Positions 1 to 6,608 of a stretch of DNA of 9,252 bases are shown here, in pieces (position 1 is the stretch's first letter; each line of letters begins with the position of its first letter). The stretch comes from an uncultured Coriobacteriia bacterium (GTDB lineage Bacteria; Actinomycetota; Coriobacteriia; Coriobacteriales; QAMH01): assembly GCA_902478425.1 (NCBI GenBank), contig CABSKV010000056.1, positions 1 to 9,252 of the forward strand, in the 5' to 3' direction. Position numbers and translations under genes: made by a program. Below the pieces are notes generated by a model, which ran no database searches, was not told where the DNA came from, and saw nothing but the letters and a program-made list of their open reading frames with translations.

Positions 1-641
1 ACATCATGGATGCCGATGGCCCTGATCTGGTGTTTCCCATCGAGAACGGACGCGTACTGAGTGAGAACCTCGTGGGCGCGCACCTCGCGAATTACTCGAG
101 CATGCTCGTGCTGTCGCACTTCAAGGGGCATCCGATGGGCGGATACGGCGGTGCGATCAAGCAGCTCTCCATCGGCTACGCCTCCAACGAGGGCAAGGTC
201 AACATCCATACCGGCGGTGCCACGCGCAAGCAAGGGGAGTTCTGGGACAAGCATGCCGAGCAGGACGACTTCCTGGAGGCCATGGCCGAGGCTGCCGAGA
301 CGGTGGTCAACCACTTTGGCAGCAACCTGGCCTACATCAACATAGCCTGCAACCTGTCGGTGGATTGCGATTGCTGCGCCGTTGCCGAGGATCCGTGCAT
401 GGCCGACATCGGCATCTTCGCCTCGCTCGATCCCGTTGCCATTGACCAGGCGTGCATCGATGCCGTCAAGAACTCGGATGATCCGGGACGCGACCACCTG
501 CTCGAGCGCATCGACTCCAAGCACGGCACCAAGACGATCGACGATGCCGCGCGCCTGGGCTACGGCACGAAGGAGTACGAGCTCATCGAGGTGGGGGCTG
601 GCCCCGACGTCGATGGAAGCAACTTCAGCGTAGGGGATTAA
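1..641 (+). CDS. DUF362 domain-containing protein, 3' part only
   Basis: This reading frame is open to the left edge and ends with TAA at 639-641. The Met at position 6 lies mid-domain, so I treat the gene as 5'-truncated by the window rather than starting there. Visible DUF362 features are HFKGHPMGGYGGAIKQLSIG near the start of the fragment, then KVNIHTGG, then a cysteine cluster DCDCC...DPC (codons 366-398), then DIGIFASLDPVAIDQACID. Family members are usually some 300-400 residues long, so roughly the C-terminal half to two thirds is present. The biochemical role of DUF362 proteins is not settled. The cysteines may bind an iron-sulfur cluster or another metal, which is inference. A ferredoxin-like domain, if any, would lie outside the window. 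No signal peptide or membrane segment is seen in this part. The next gene has its own promoter, so the two are probably not one operon. Confidence 0.87.
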   Translation, partial: IMDADGPDLVFPIENGRVLSENLVGAHLANYSSMLVLSHFKGHPMGGYGGAIKQLSIGYASNEGKVNIHTGGATRKQGEFWDKHAEQDDFLEAMAEAAETVVNHFGSNLAYINIACNLSVDCDCCAVAEDPCMADIGIFASLDPVAIDQACIDAVKNSDDPGRDHLLERIDSKHGTKTIDDAARLGYGTKEYELIEVGAGPDVDGSNFSVGD

Positions 642-654
642 AACTCGATACAAT

Positions 655-690
655 TTCCGTGAACGGAGTGATTTATTCTGCGAACGGTGT
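655..690 (+). repeat. Pair of 15-bp direct repeats upstream of the DUF1269-like gene
   Basis: The two copies occupy 655-669 and 676-690 and share the pattern TTCYGYGAACGGWGT, with 12 of 15 bases identical. Their start-to-start distance is 21 bp, about two turns of the helix. The left copy contains the imperfect palindrome TCCGT-GA-ACGGA. The right copy ends at the first base of the likely -10 box. This is the arrangement expected of a tandem operator, but no regulator is identifiable from the window. Confidence 0.5.
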
Positions 691-695
691 ATACT
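690..695 (+). promoter_or_regulatory. Likely -10 box TATACT for the DUF1269-like gene
   Basis: TATACT matches the sigma-70 -10 consensus at five of six positions and lies about 45 bp before the start codon. No good -35 hexamer stands 16-18 bp upstream; instead that interval holds the repeat pair at 655-690. This could mean an activator-dependent promoter or a non-housekeeping sigma factor. A second, weaker AT-rich element, TATACA, follows at 710-715. Confidence 0.4.
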
Positions 696-738
696 ATGCA
701 ACGACAGATTATACATCGCGGAGAATAGGAGCTGCGCC

Positions 739-1353
739 ATGGAATACGTAACGATGGTAACCTTCCCGGTCGAGAGCCAGGCATACGAGACTTTCTCGCA
801 TCTCAAGAGGACGCCCGTCACCTCGTTCTATACGATTCTCCAAATGGTTATCGTGAAGAACGTTGACGGAAACATCGTGCCCAAGGACGGCTTCGATTCA
901 GGTCAGGACACGACGGATGACACCTGGATGGGTGGCCTGCTCGGTGCGGCCGTGGGCATATTGGGTGGCCCCATTGGCATCTTGCTCGGCGGCAGCGTGG
1001 GCCTGCTCGCGGGCAGTCTCGTCGACGACAGCAATGCAGAGGACAACACCTCCTTGCTTTCCTATAGCAGTCAATCGCTGCTCGTGGGGCAGACGGCCCT
1101 CATCGCGCTTGTGCAGGAAGACGATGTCGCGGACTTTGACATGCAGTTCGAGGGAATGAACTGTGCAATCATGCATTGGGACGCGGCAGAGATAGCAGAC
1201 GAGCTCGAGCAGGCCGAGGAAATCCAGAACCAGCTCGCCAAGGAGGCACGCGACAAGCTCAGGGCCCAGCGTAAGGCCGATCGCCATGAGGCAATCGAGA
1301 AGAAGCGCGCCGAGATCAAGCAGAAGTTCGAGGACTTCAAGAAGAGCTTCTAG
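739..1353 (+). CDS. DUF1269-like glycine-zipper protein with charged C-terminal helix
   Basis: The product has 204 residues. The start is ATG at 739, preceded by TAGGAG (726-731) at a 7-nt spacing. The layout resembles DUF1269 proteins: an N-terminal strand region (residues 2-48, with VIVKNVDGNIV), an acidic linker (52-62), a glycine-rich helical hairpin (about 64-94, with GGLLGAAVGILGGPIGILLGG), then a strand region in which LLVGQTALIALVQE (about 114-127) matches the family's late hydrophobic strand. Residues 148-204 are almost wholly Glu, Lys, Arg, Ala and Gln and should form a long amphipathic helix or coiled coil ending in KKSF. No signal peptide is present. The glycine-rich stretch could insert in or associate with membrane. 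DUF1269 has no firm function; stress-related roles are only suggested for distant glycine-zipper proteins. The gene appears monocistronic, with its own promoter and terminator. Family assignment rests on architecture and is moderately sure; function is unknown. Confidence 0.8.
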   Translation: MEYVTMVTFPVESQAYETFSHLKRTPVTSFYTILQMVIVKNVDGNIVPKDGFDSGQDTTDDTWMGGLLGAAVGILGGPIGILLGGSVGLLAGSLVDDSNAEDNTSLLSYSSQSLLVGQTALIALVQEDDVADFDMQFEGMNCAIMHWDAAEIADELEQAEEIQNQLAKEARDKLRAQRKADRHEAIEKKRAEIKQKFEDFKKSF

Positions 1354-1376
1354 CCGCGCTGCGGCATCGACAATTC

Positions 1377-1417
1377 CAGGGTGGTTCTCCAATAGGGGAG
1401 CCACCCTGTTTCTCTTT
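1377..1417 (+). terminator. Rho-independent terminator after the DUF1269-like gene
   Basis: CAGGGTGG at 1377-1384 pairs perfectly with CCACCCTG at 1401-1408. Pairing continues inward through TTCTCC and GGGGAG with two G-U pairs, giving a stem of about 14 bp closed by the loop AATA (1391-1394). The pyrimidine run TTTCTCTTT follows at once. It lies 23 bp past the stop codon and separates this gene from copA. Confidence 0.85.
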
Positions 1418-1433
1418 CACGTGTCGAATTCAT

Positions 1434-1442
1434 TATGCTAAT
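1434..1442 (+). promoter_or_regulatory. Weak candidate -10 region for copA
   Basis: TATGCTAAT is the only AT-rich -10-like element between the upstream terminator and the copA start. No convincing -35 box is present. I see no CsoR-type GC-rich dyad, no CopY-type TACAxxTGTA and no CueR-type long-spacer dyad here, so copper control cannot be read from the sequence. Short palindromes (CACGTG 1418-1423, GAATTC 1426-1431, GCATGC 1450-1455, CTTAAG 1455-1460) are present but individually unremarkable. Confidence 0.25.
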
Positions 1443-1465
1443 CTCAGGAGCATGCTTAAGACGTG

Positions 1466-1472
1466 AAGGGGG
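1466..1472 (+). promoter_or_regulatory. Ribosome binding site deciding the copA start
   Basis: AAGGGGG stands 5 nt before ATG 1478. The in-frame GTG at 1463 has only AGGAG at 1446-1450, 12 nt away, which is longer than usual. I therefore prefer 1478; the alternative adds five residues (MKGAL). Confidence 0.5.
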
Positions 1473-1477
1473 CGCTC

Positions 1478-3751
1478 ATGCAAAGCACCATACGCTTGGC
1501 CATCGACGGCATGCATTGCGCGAACTGCGCGGCCAACATCGAGAAGCATTACCGGAATACGCCGGGCGTCATCGACGTCGCGGTGAACCTCGCTAATAAT
1601 ACGGGACAGATCACCTTCGACACGGACGCGGCGACGGTCGATGACATGCTCCGCGTCTTCGACGACCTCTCGTTCACCGCGGAGCTCATCGACGATGATG
1701 CCCCGCTGGTTGACGAGGAGCGCCGGGTAAGGGAGGCTGCACGCGCGCGGCATGACCGCAACGTCTTCATCACCTCGCTGGCACTCACCATCGTCATCTT
1801 CTGCACGGGCATGCTTCCCGGGGCCCATATGGGCATCGGCGGTGCGTTGGCCTCGCTGTTCGTGGCTAACCCCACGCATGTCCAGGCGATGTTTGCCACC
1901 AACATCCTCATGCTCGTCTTCACCATCCCCGTGCAGTTCTGCTGCGGCGCGCGTTTTTACAAGGGAGCGTTCTCATCGCTCAAGAGCGGTTCTGCCAACA
2001 TGGACGTGCTCGTCGCGCTCGGCACGAGCATCGCGTTTCTCTTCTCACTGTGGATCACGTTCTTGCCGGTCATGCGTGGCGACTGGACGAGTCATGAATC
2101 CGTGGCCATCAACAACGGCATGCCGTATTTCGAGACTTGCGCCATGCTCATCACCTTCGTGCTCCTGGGAAAGATTCTCGAGACGCGGGCCAAGGGCGCC
2201 ACGAACCAGGCCATCGAGGCGCTCATGAACCTCGCACCGCCCACGGCGCGCGTGGACCGTGGCGGAACGATAAGCGAGATTCCCCTGGCCGCCGTCGTGA
2301 TCGGCGACGTCGTCCTCGTGCGTCCGGGCGAGAAGATGCCCGTCGACGGCATCGTGATGAAGGGCGCGTCCGAAGTCGACGAGTCAATGCTCACCGGCGA
2401 GGCGCTGCCGGTCATGAAGCGCGAGGGCGACGAGGTGACCGGTGGCACGCTCAACACGACCGGAGCGCTCGAGGTGAGGGCCGTGCGCGTGGGCGCCGAC
2501 TCGACTTTGGCGCGCATCGTGCGCGCGGTCGAAGACGCGCAAGGCTCAAAGGCACCGGTGCAGCGCATGGCCGACAGAATCGCCGCCGTGTTCGTACCGG
2601 CCATCCTCATCATCGCCGCCATCACCTTCTGCGTATGGTTCTTCCTCGTTCCCGCGGGCTCTCCTGACACGCTGTGGCAGCAGGCGCTGCTGCCCGCCAT
2701 CGCGGTGATCGTCGTGGCCTGCCCGTGCGCGCTCGGCCTCGCCACGCCCACGGCGCTCATGGTCGGCATGGGCAAGGGGGCGCAGCTCGGCATACTCATC
2801 AAGGACGGCGAGGTGCTCGAGCGCGTCTGCAAGCTGAAGTACGCCGTCATGGACAAGACGGGTACCATCACGCGCGGTACGCCCGAGGTGACCGCATGCG
2901 ATGTGCCGGCCGACGCCCTGCGTCTGGCGGCGGCACTCGAGGCACGCAGCGAGCATCCCCTGGCGCGCACCGTCGTGGCGTATGCGGCGCAAAGTGGGGC
3001 TTTGGGGGTGGGGGCGGAAGCGGCCAGCGTCGAACAGGGAAGCGACGCCTATGTCCATGCGCTTGCGGCAGCCTTGCCCGAGCCGGAGAACTTCGAGGCC
3101 ATCATAGGGTCGGGTGTCGCGGGTATCGTGGAGGGACACGAGGTCTTCGTCGGGTCACGCGTGCGCGTGGATGGTGTGGACGTGGGCGGCTTCACGTTCG
3201 CCGATGCACCCAAGCCCGACGCGCGCGAGACGATTCGCGAGCTTGCCAGCGAGTACGGCGTGGAAAGCTATATGGTCACGGGCGACGCGCAGGTTCCGGC
3301 GTCGAAGGTGGCCGAGGAAGTCGGCATCCCCGCCGCGCACGTCTTCTCCGGCGTACTCCCGCTCGAGAAGGCGCAGCGCGTGCGCGACGTCAAGGAGCAG
3401 ACGGGTGAGGATGGCGTCACCGCCTTCGTGGGCGATGGCATCAACGACGCTCCGGCGTTGGCCGCCGCCGATGTGGGCATCGCCATGGCATCGGGCACGG
3501 ACGTGGCGCTCGATGCCGGTAGCGTCGTGCTCATGCACAACCGCCTGAGCGACCTCGTGGTCGCCCTGCGGCTTTCCAAGGCGACGATGCGCAAGATCCG
3601 CCAGAACCTCTTCTGGGCGCTCATCTACAACTGCATCATGATCCCGCTTGCCGCCGTCGGCATACTGGCGCCGGCGCTGGCCGGTGCTGCGATGGCCCTG
3701 TCGAGCGTGACCGTCGTGTGCAACTCGTTGCTGCTCAAGCGCTTCCGTTAG
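1478..3751 (+). CDS. copA: Cu(+)-exporting P-type ATPase (CopA type)
   Basis: This 757-residue P1B-type ATPase should pump monovalent copper out of the cytoplasm using ATP. In order: one N-terminal heavy-metal-associated domain with GMHCANC (Cys14, Cys17); eight predicted membrane helices at about 95-113, 139-160, 174-197, 218-235, 368-392, 403-427, 710-730 and 732-752; the actuator loop with TGE (306-308); the CPC metal site in helix 6 (415-417); the phosphorylated Asp459 in DKTGT; the nucleotide-domain His493-Pro494; and GDGINDAP (652-659). Helix 7 carries Tyr717-Asn718, and helix 8 has Met739 with Ser742-Ser743. Together with CPC these are the P1B-1 residues that mark Cu(+)/Ag(+) rather than Zn/Cd pumps. 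Length is normal for a single-HMA CopA and no key residue is missing. No copper chaperone or copper regulator gene adjoins it. The start at 1463 (GTG) is possible but less likely. Confidence 0.95.
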   Translation: MQSTIRLAIDGMHCANCAANIEKHYRNTPGVIDVAVNLANNTGQITFDTDAATVDDMLRVFDDLSFTAELIDDDAPLVDEERRVREAARARHDRNVFITSLALTIVIFCTGMLPGAHMGIGGALASLFVANPTHVQAMFATNILMLVFTIPVQFCCGARFYKGAFSSLKSGSANMDVLVALGTSIAFLFSLWITFLPVMRGDWTSHESVAINNGMPYFETCAMLITFVLLGKILETRAKGATNQAIEALMNLAPPTARVDRGGTISEIPLAAVVIGDVVLVRPGEKMPVDGIVMKGASEVDESMLTGEALPVMKREGDEVTGGTLNTTGALEVRAVRVGADSTLARIVRAVEDAQGSKAPVQRMADRIAAVFVPAILIIAAITFCVWFFLVPAGSPDTLWQQALLPAIAVIVVACPCALGLATPTALMVGMGKGAQLGILIKDGEVLERVCKLKYAVMDKTGTITRGTPEVTACDVPADALRLAAALEARSEHPLARTVVAYAAQSGALGVGAEAASVEQGSDAYVHALAAALPEPENFEAIIGSGVAGIVEGHEVFVGSRVRVDGVDVGGFTFADAPKPDARETIRELASEYGVESYMVTGDAQVPASKVAEEVGIPAAHVFSGVLPLEKAQRVRDVKEQTGEDGVTAFVGDGINDAPALAAADVGIAMASGTDVALDAGSVVLMHNRLSDLVVALRLSKATMRKIRQNLFWALIYNCIMIPLAAVGILAPALAGAAMALSSVTVVCNSLLLKRFR

Positions 3752-3807
3752 CGAAATGAGACAAACGCTCAGTCTCGCTGTCTCACAGTCTCGCTGTCTC
3801 ATTTCGC
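3751..3807. terminator. Probable bidirectional terminator between convergent copA and MFS-CBS genes
   Basis: GCGAAATGAGACA at 3751-3763 and TGTCTCATTTCGC at 3795-3807 form a perfect 13-bp inverted repeat around a 31-nt loop. It begins on the last base of the copA stop codon and ends 11 bp before the antiporter's stop. The repeat reads the same on both strands, and each 3' arm contains ATTT, but there is no long T tract after the stem. Its role as a terminator is inferred from its position and symmetry. The first half of the internal duplication gives an alternative partner, TGTCTCA at 3779-3785, for TGAGACA at 3757-3763. Confidence 0.6.
3770..3801. repeat. Perfect 16-bp tandem duplication within the hairpin
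   Basis: CAGTCTCGCTGTCTCA occurs twice without a gap, at 3770-3785 and 3786-3801. The second copy supplies part of the right arm of the 13-bp inverted repeat. Removing one copy would leave the same stem with a 15-nt loop, so the duplication probably arose inside an existing terminator. Confidence 0.9.
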
Positions 3808-3818
3808 AGGTCAGCGGG

Positions 3819-5801
3819 TTAGCCTCGTGCCTTCATTTCGCCGATCGCATCGGCGATGGCGTGCATGACGTTGCGGCGGCTCAGCGTGCCCACGAGCTTG
3901 CCGTTGTCGTCGATGACAGGCACCTTCTTGATGCGCTTCTCGGATAGCGTGTGCACGGCCTTGTCGAGCGGCGTATTCGCGTGCACCGAGATGACGCGCT
4001 TGGTCGCGATGTTCATGACATCGAGGTTGAGCAGGTCGACGAGGCGCGAGGTGAGCGCGGTGTCATCCTCGTAGCGATAGATGTTGAGCGTCGAGTCGAG
4101 CAGCGAGATGTCGTTGCTGCCCAGGTAGGACGCCACATCGCCGTCGGAGATGAAGCCGTGGAGCTTGCCGTCGGCATCGACGACGGGCACGCCACTCGTG
4201 TCGTGTGCCGCCATGAGCTCGATGACCTCGTCCATCGTCGTACCCATGCGCACGACGAGTGGCTCGCGGTCCATTGCGTACGACACGCGGTACTGCGGCT
4301 GTTCTTCCTCGACGCTGCCGGTCGCAGCCGCGACATCCTCGGCGGCCGTGGCATCGACCGTCACGCCGTCGAAGCCTGCCGCGTAGTCGACGAGCTCGTC
4401 GCTTGCGGCCTGCGTCTCGGCCTTCTTGTCGCGTACGAAGAAGAGGATGACGAGCACGGCGATGACCATAATCGCGGCCGTCGTGCAAAACGCCATGTGA
4501 TCGCCGATGTACATCTGCTCTACGCCCGAGGCACCGGGAGCGAAGACGGGGGCGAGTGCCGAGATGGAGACGAGCATGGCCGTGCCGAGCGAGGCCGCGA
4601 CCTGGTTGAGCGTGTTGGAGAGGCCCTGCGCATGCTGGATCACGTCGTTGGAAAGCGAGTTGACGCCCCAGGTGTTGAGCGGGGTCATCGTGAACTGCAG
4701 GCCGACGGTGAGGATCGTGTAGGCGAGCATGATGAAGACGAAATCGGTGTCCATTCCCAGCAACGTGAGGCAAAACGCGCCGAACAGCGCGACGAGGCAA
4801 CCGGGCACGACGACCCTGCGCACGCCGAAGCGGTCGAAGAGCCGTCCGCTCACGAGACCCATGAACGCGCCGATCACCGCGCCGGGCAGCATGGCGACGC
4901 CCGACATCGTTGCCGAGTAGCCGCAGACGCCCTGGATGTAGAGCGGCGTGATGACGCCGGTGCCCATGAGGGCGGCCTGCACGATGACGATGATGATGAC
5001 GGTCGTGGCGTACTTGCGCGTCTTGAGGATGTCGACCTTGAGCATGGGCACGGGCAGCGCGAACTGGCGACGTACGAACAGCCCGACGAGCACGAGGCCG
5101 ATGACGATGAGGGCGCCGGTCACGAGCAGGTTATCGCTCGACGAGAAGGTCGACAGGCCGTAGAGCAGGCAGACGAGGCCCGTCGAGGAAAGCAGGACGG
5201 AGAGCTTGTCGAAGCTCGTGCGCTTGAAGTCGCCATAGTTGCGCAGCAGCGCGAGCGAGAGCACGAGCACTATCGCGGTCAGGATCGTGACGATGCCGAA
5301 CAGCCAGCGCCAGCCGACCGAGTCGACGAGCAGGCCGGCGACCGAAGGGCCGATGGCCGGGGCAAAGCCGATGATGAGGCCGATGGCGCCCATGGCGGTG
5401 CCGCGCTTCTCGCGGGGAAAGACGAGCAGGATCACCGTGAAGACCATGGGCATGACCATGCCCGTGCATGCCGCCTGCAGCACGCGGCCGACGAGCAGCA
5501 CCCAGAAGTTGGGCGCGAGTGCGGCGGCCAGGCTTCCTATGGCGAAGATGACGAAGCCCGTGTTGAAGAGCTGACGCGTCGTGAAACGCCCGATGAGGAA
5601 GGCCGAAAGCGGGATGATTACGGCCTCGACGAGCGAGTAACCGCTCGTGAGCCACTGCACGGTGGTGGCGTCGACCTCGAGGCTCGCCATGATGGCGGGA
5701 AGTGCGGGGGACAGCAACGTCTGGTTGAGAACCGCCAACAGCGTGCCCGCCAGCAACACGCCTATCATCACCATATCTCGTCTGCTCACACCCAAAGCCA
5801 T
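3819..5801 (-). CDS. DHA2-type drug:H+ antiporter (MFS) fused to a C-terminal CBS domain pair
   Basis: The product has 660 residues. Residues 1-457 form a major facilitator transporter of the 14-helix DHA2 (EmrB/QacA/LmrB) type. Helix 1 carries LNQTLLSPALP, the variant of the LDxTIVNVALP motif common in LmrB-like proteins. Residues 145-160 (GFAPAIGPSVAGLLVD) are antiporter motif C, which indicates drug:H+ exchange outward. After the last helix (about 440-456) comes an acidic, Ala-rich linker (458-503) and then two CBS domains, about 510-560 and 595-650. These end in ISDGDV (551-556) and SRRNV (641-645), the S/T-x-x-D/N type seen where CBS pairs bind adenosine nucleotides. Most DHA2 proteins stop near residue 480-520, so the CBS module is an addition and may gate transport by ligand binding in the cytosol, which is inference. 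The start is ATG at 5801; AGAGG lies about 10 nt upstream on the coding strand. Substrates cannot be told from sequence. Confidence 0.92.
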   Translation of the reverse strand: MALGVSRRDMVMIGVLLAGTLLAVLNQTLLSPALPAIMASLEVDATTVQWLTSGYSLVEAVIIPLSAFLIGRFTTRQLFNTGFVIFAIGSLAAALAPNFWVLLVGRVLQAACTGMVMPMVFTVILLVFPREKRGTAMGAIGLIIGFAPAIGPSVAGLLVDSVGWRWLFGIVTILTAIVLVLSLALLRNYGDFKRTSFDKLSVLLSSTGLVCLLYGLSTFSSSDNLLVTGALIVIGLVLVGLFVRRQFALPVPMLKVDILKTRKYATTVIIIVIVQAALMGTGVITPLYIQGVCGYSATMSGVAMLPGAVIGAFMGLVSGRLFDRFGVRRVVVPGCLVALFGAFCLTLLGMDTDFVFIMLAYTILTVGLQFTMTPLNTWGVNSLSNDVIQHAQGLSNTLNQVAASLGTAMLVSISALAPVFAPGASGVEQMYIGDHMAFCTTAAIMVIAVLVILFFVRDKKAETQAASDELVDYAAGFDGVTVDATAAEDVAAATGSVEEEQPQYRVSYAMDREPLVVRMGTTMDEVIELMAAHDTSGVPVVDADGKLHGFISDGDVASYLGSNDISLLDSTLNIYRYEDDTALTSRLVDLLNLDVMNIATKRVISVHANTPLDKAVHTLSEKRIKKVPVIDDNGKLVGTLSRRNVMHAIADAIGEMKARG

Positions 5802-5839
5802 GCTTCATCAGCCTCTCATCGGTATTCATCTAAAATGGA

Positions 5840-5869
5840 TTGGTTTCATGTATAGTAACCAAGTTTTGG
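5840..5869. promoter_or_regulatory. Candidate operator in the MFS-CBS / DUF554 divergent region
   Basis: TTGGTT (5840-5845) and AACCAA (5857-5862) form an inverted repeat with an 11-bp centre. That centre contains TATAGT (5851-5856), a possible -10 box for the rightward gene, with TATACA on the other strand for the antiporter. A further TTTTGG at 5864-5869 makes a second, tighter dyad CCAA-GTT-TTGG. A repressor bound here could control both genes. No regulator gene adjoins the region. Neither promoter has a good -35 box. Confidence 0.4.
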
Positions 5870-5907
5870 AAGCGAAACGTTACAGCTAGATGACGCCTTG
5901 CGTGTTT

Positions 5908-5912
5908 GGGAG
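5908..5912 (+). promoter_or_regulatory. Ribosome binding site deciding the DUF554 start
   Basis: GGGAG stands 6 nt before ATG 5919. The reading frame runs back to a TTG at 5898, but that start lacks a comparable site and would add seven residues before the MIGTLVNT that begins this family. Confidence 0.7.
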
Positions 5913-5918
5913 CCTTGC

Positions 5919-6608
5919 ATGATCGGAACACTGGTCAATACCGCGACAATCGTCGTGGGAAGCGCCGTCGGCGCACTTGCGCGCCGTGGCCTGGGCAAAC
6001 GCTATCAGGAGATCCTCTTTGCCGCGATGGGACTGGCAGCCATCGGTATCGGCGTCAACGCGATCGTCACGAGCATGTCGCAGAGCATCTATCCGGTGCT
6101 GTTCATCGCGAGCCTGGCCATCGGCGGTGTCATCGGCACGGCAATCGACATCGACGGGCGTTTCAGCCGCTTCGTCTCGAAGCGTTCCAAGGATGGCGAG
6201 GGGCTTGCCCAGGGGCTCTCCACGGCGATCATGATCTTCTGCATCGGTGCGCTCTCCATACTCGGCCCCATCAATAGCGCGCTATACGGCGACGAGACCT
6301 ACCTGCTCACCAACGCGACGCTCGACCTCGTCACCTCGATGGTGCTCGCCTCGTCGTTCGGCTTCGGCATCGCCTTTGCCGCCATCGTGCTCTTCTGCTG
6401 GCAGGGCGCCATCTGGTTGCTCGCGGGATTCCTCGCGCCCTTCCTCGACGGCGGCCTCATGGTCGAGATCACGCTCGTCGGCGGGTTCATGATCCTTGCC
6501 TCGGGCCTCGGCATACTCAAGGTGAAGGAGATTCCCGTGATGAACCTCCTGCCCGCGCTGTTCATTCCTCCGCTGTGGTTTGCGGCGGTCGCCCTTTTGG
6601 GAATGTAG
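5919..6608 (+). CDS. DUF554 family integral membrane protein (YqgA-like)
   Basis: The product has 229 residues, close to the usual 220-240 of the family. It starts MIGTLVNTATIVVGSAVGAL, the typical DUF554 N-terminus. Hydrophobic segments lie at about 3-20, 33-52, 57-76, 100-118, 136-161, 163-176, 182-200 and 208-228. The central block FCIGALSILGPINSALYGD (107-125) followed by LTNATLDLVTSMVLASSFG (130-148) is the family signature region. It sits in the cytoplasmic membrane. Its substrate and reaction are unknown to me; a transport or channel role is only suggested by the fold of repeated helices with many small residues. The gene stands alone: the antiporter upstream is divergent and the glycoside hydrolase downstream is convergent. 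It shares its upstream 117 bp with the antiporter, so the two may respond to the same signal. Confidence 0.92.
   Translation: MIGTLVNTATIVVGSAVGALARRGLGKRYQEILFAAMGLAAIGIGVNAIVTSMSQSIYPVLFIASLAIGGVIGTAIDIDGRFSRFVSKRSKDGEGLAQGLSTAIMIFCIGALSILGPINSALYGDETYLLTNATLDLVTSMVLASSFGFGIAFAAIVLFCWQGAIWLLAGFLAPFLDGGLMVEITLVGGFMILASGLGILKVKEIPVMNLLPALFIPPLWFAAVALLGM

Noticed and set aside
6..8. ATG near the left edge as a true start of the DUF362 gene
   Set aside because: The frame is open upstream, there is no room to see a ribosome site, and the protein would begin in mid-domain. The gene is better read as cut by the window.
1377..1408. The GC-rich dyad before copA as a CsoR operator
   Set aside because: The long stem with a 4-nt loop followed by a pyrimidine run just after the previous gene's stop fits a terminator; the arms do not match the CsoR pattern.
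2092..2970. A 292-codon open frame on the - strand inside copA
   Set aside because: It is antisense to conserved copA motifs, with Ser/Ala/Arg-rich composition typical of a shadow frame.
3770..3801. The 16-bp repeats as a CRISPR or minisatellite array
   Set aside because: There are only two copies with no spacer, inside a hairpin between convergent genes; duplication within a terminator explains them better.
3951..5855. A 634-codon open frame on the + strand opposite the MFS-CBS gene
   Set aside because: Its translation is low-complexity Asp/Glu/His/Arg/Ala, as expected from the antisense of a GC-rich membrane-protein gene. The opposite frame has clear transporter motifs and CBS domains.
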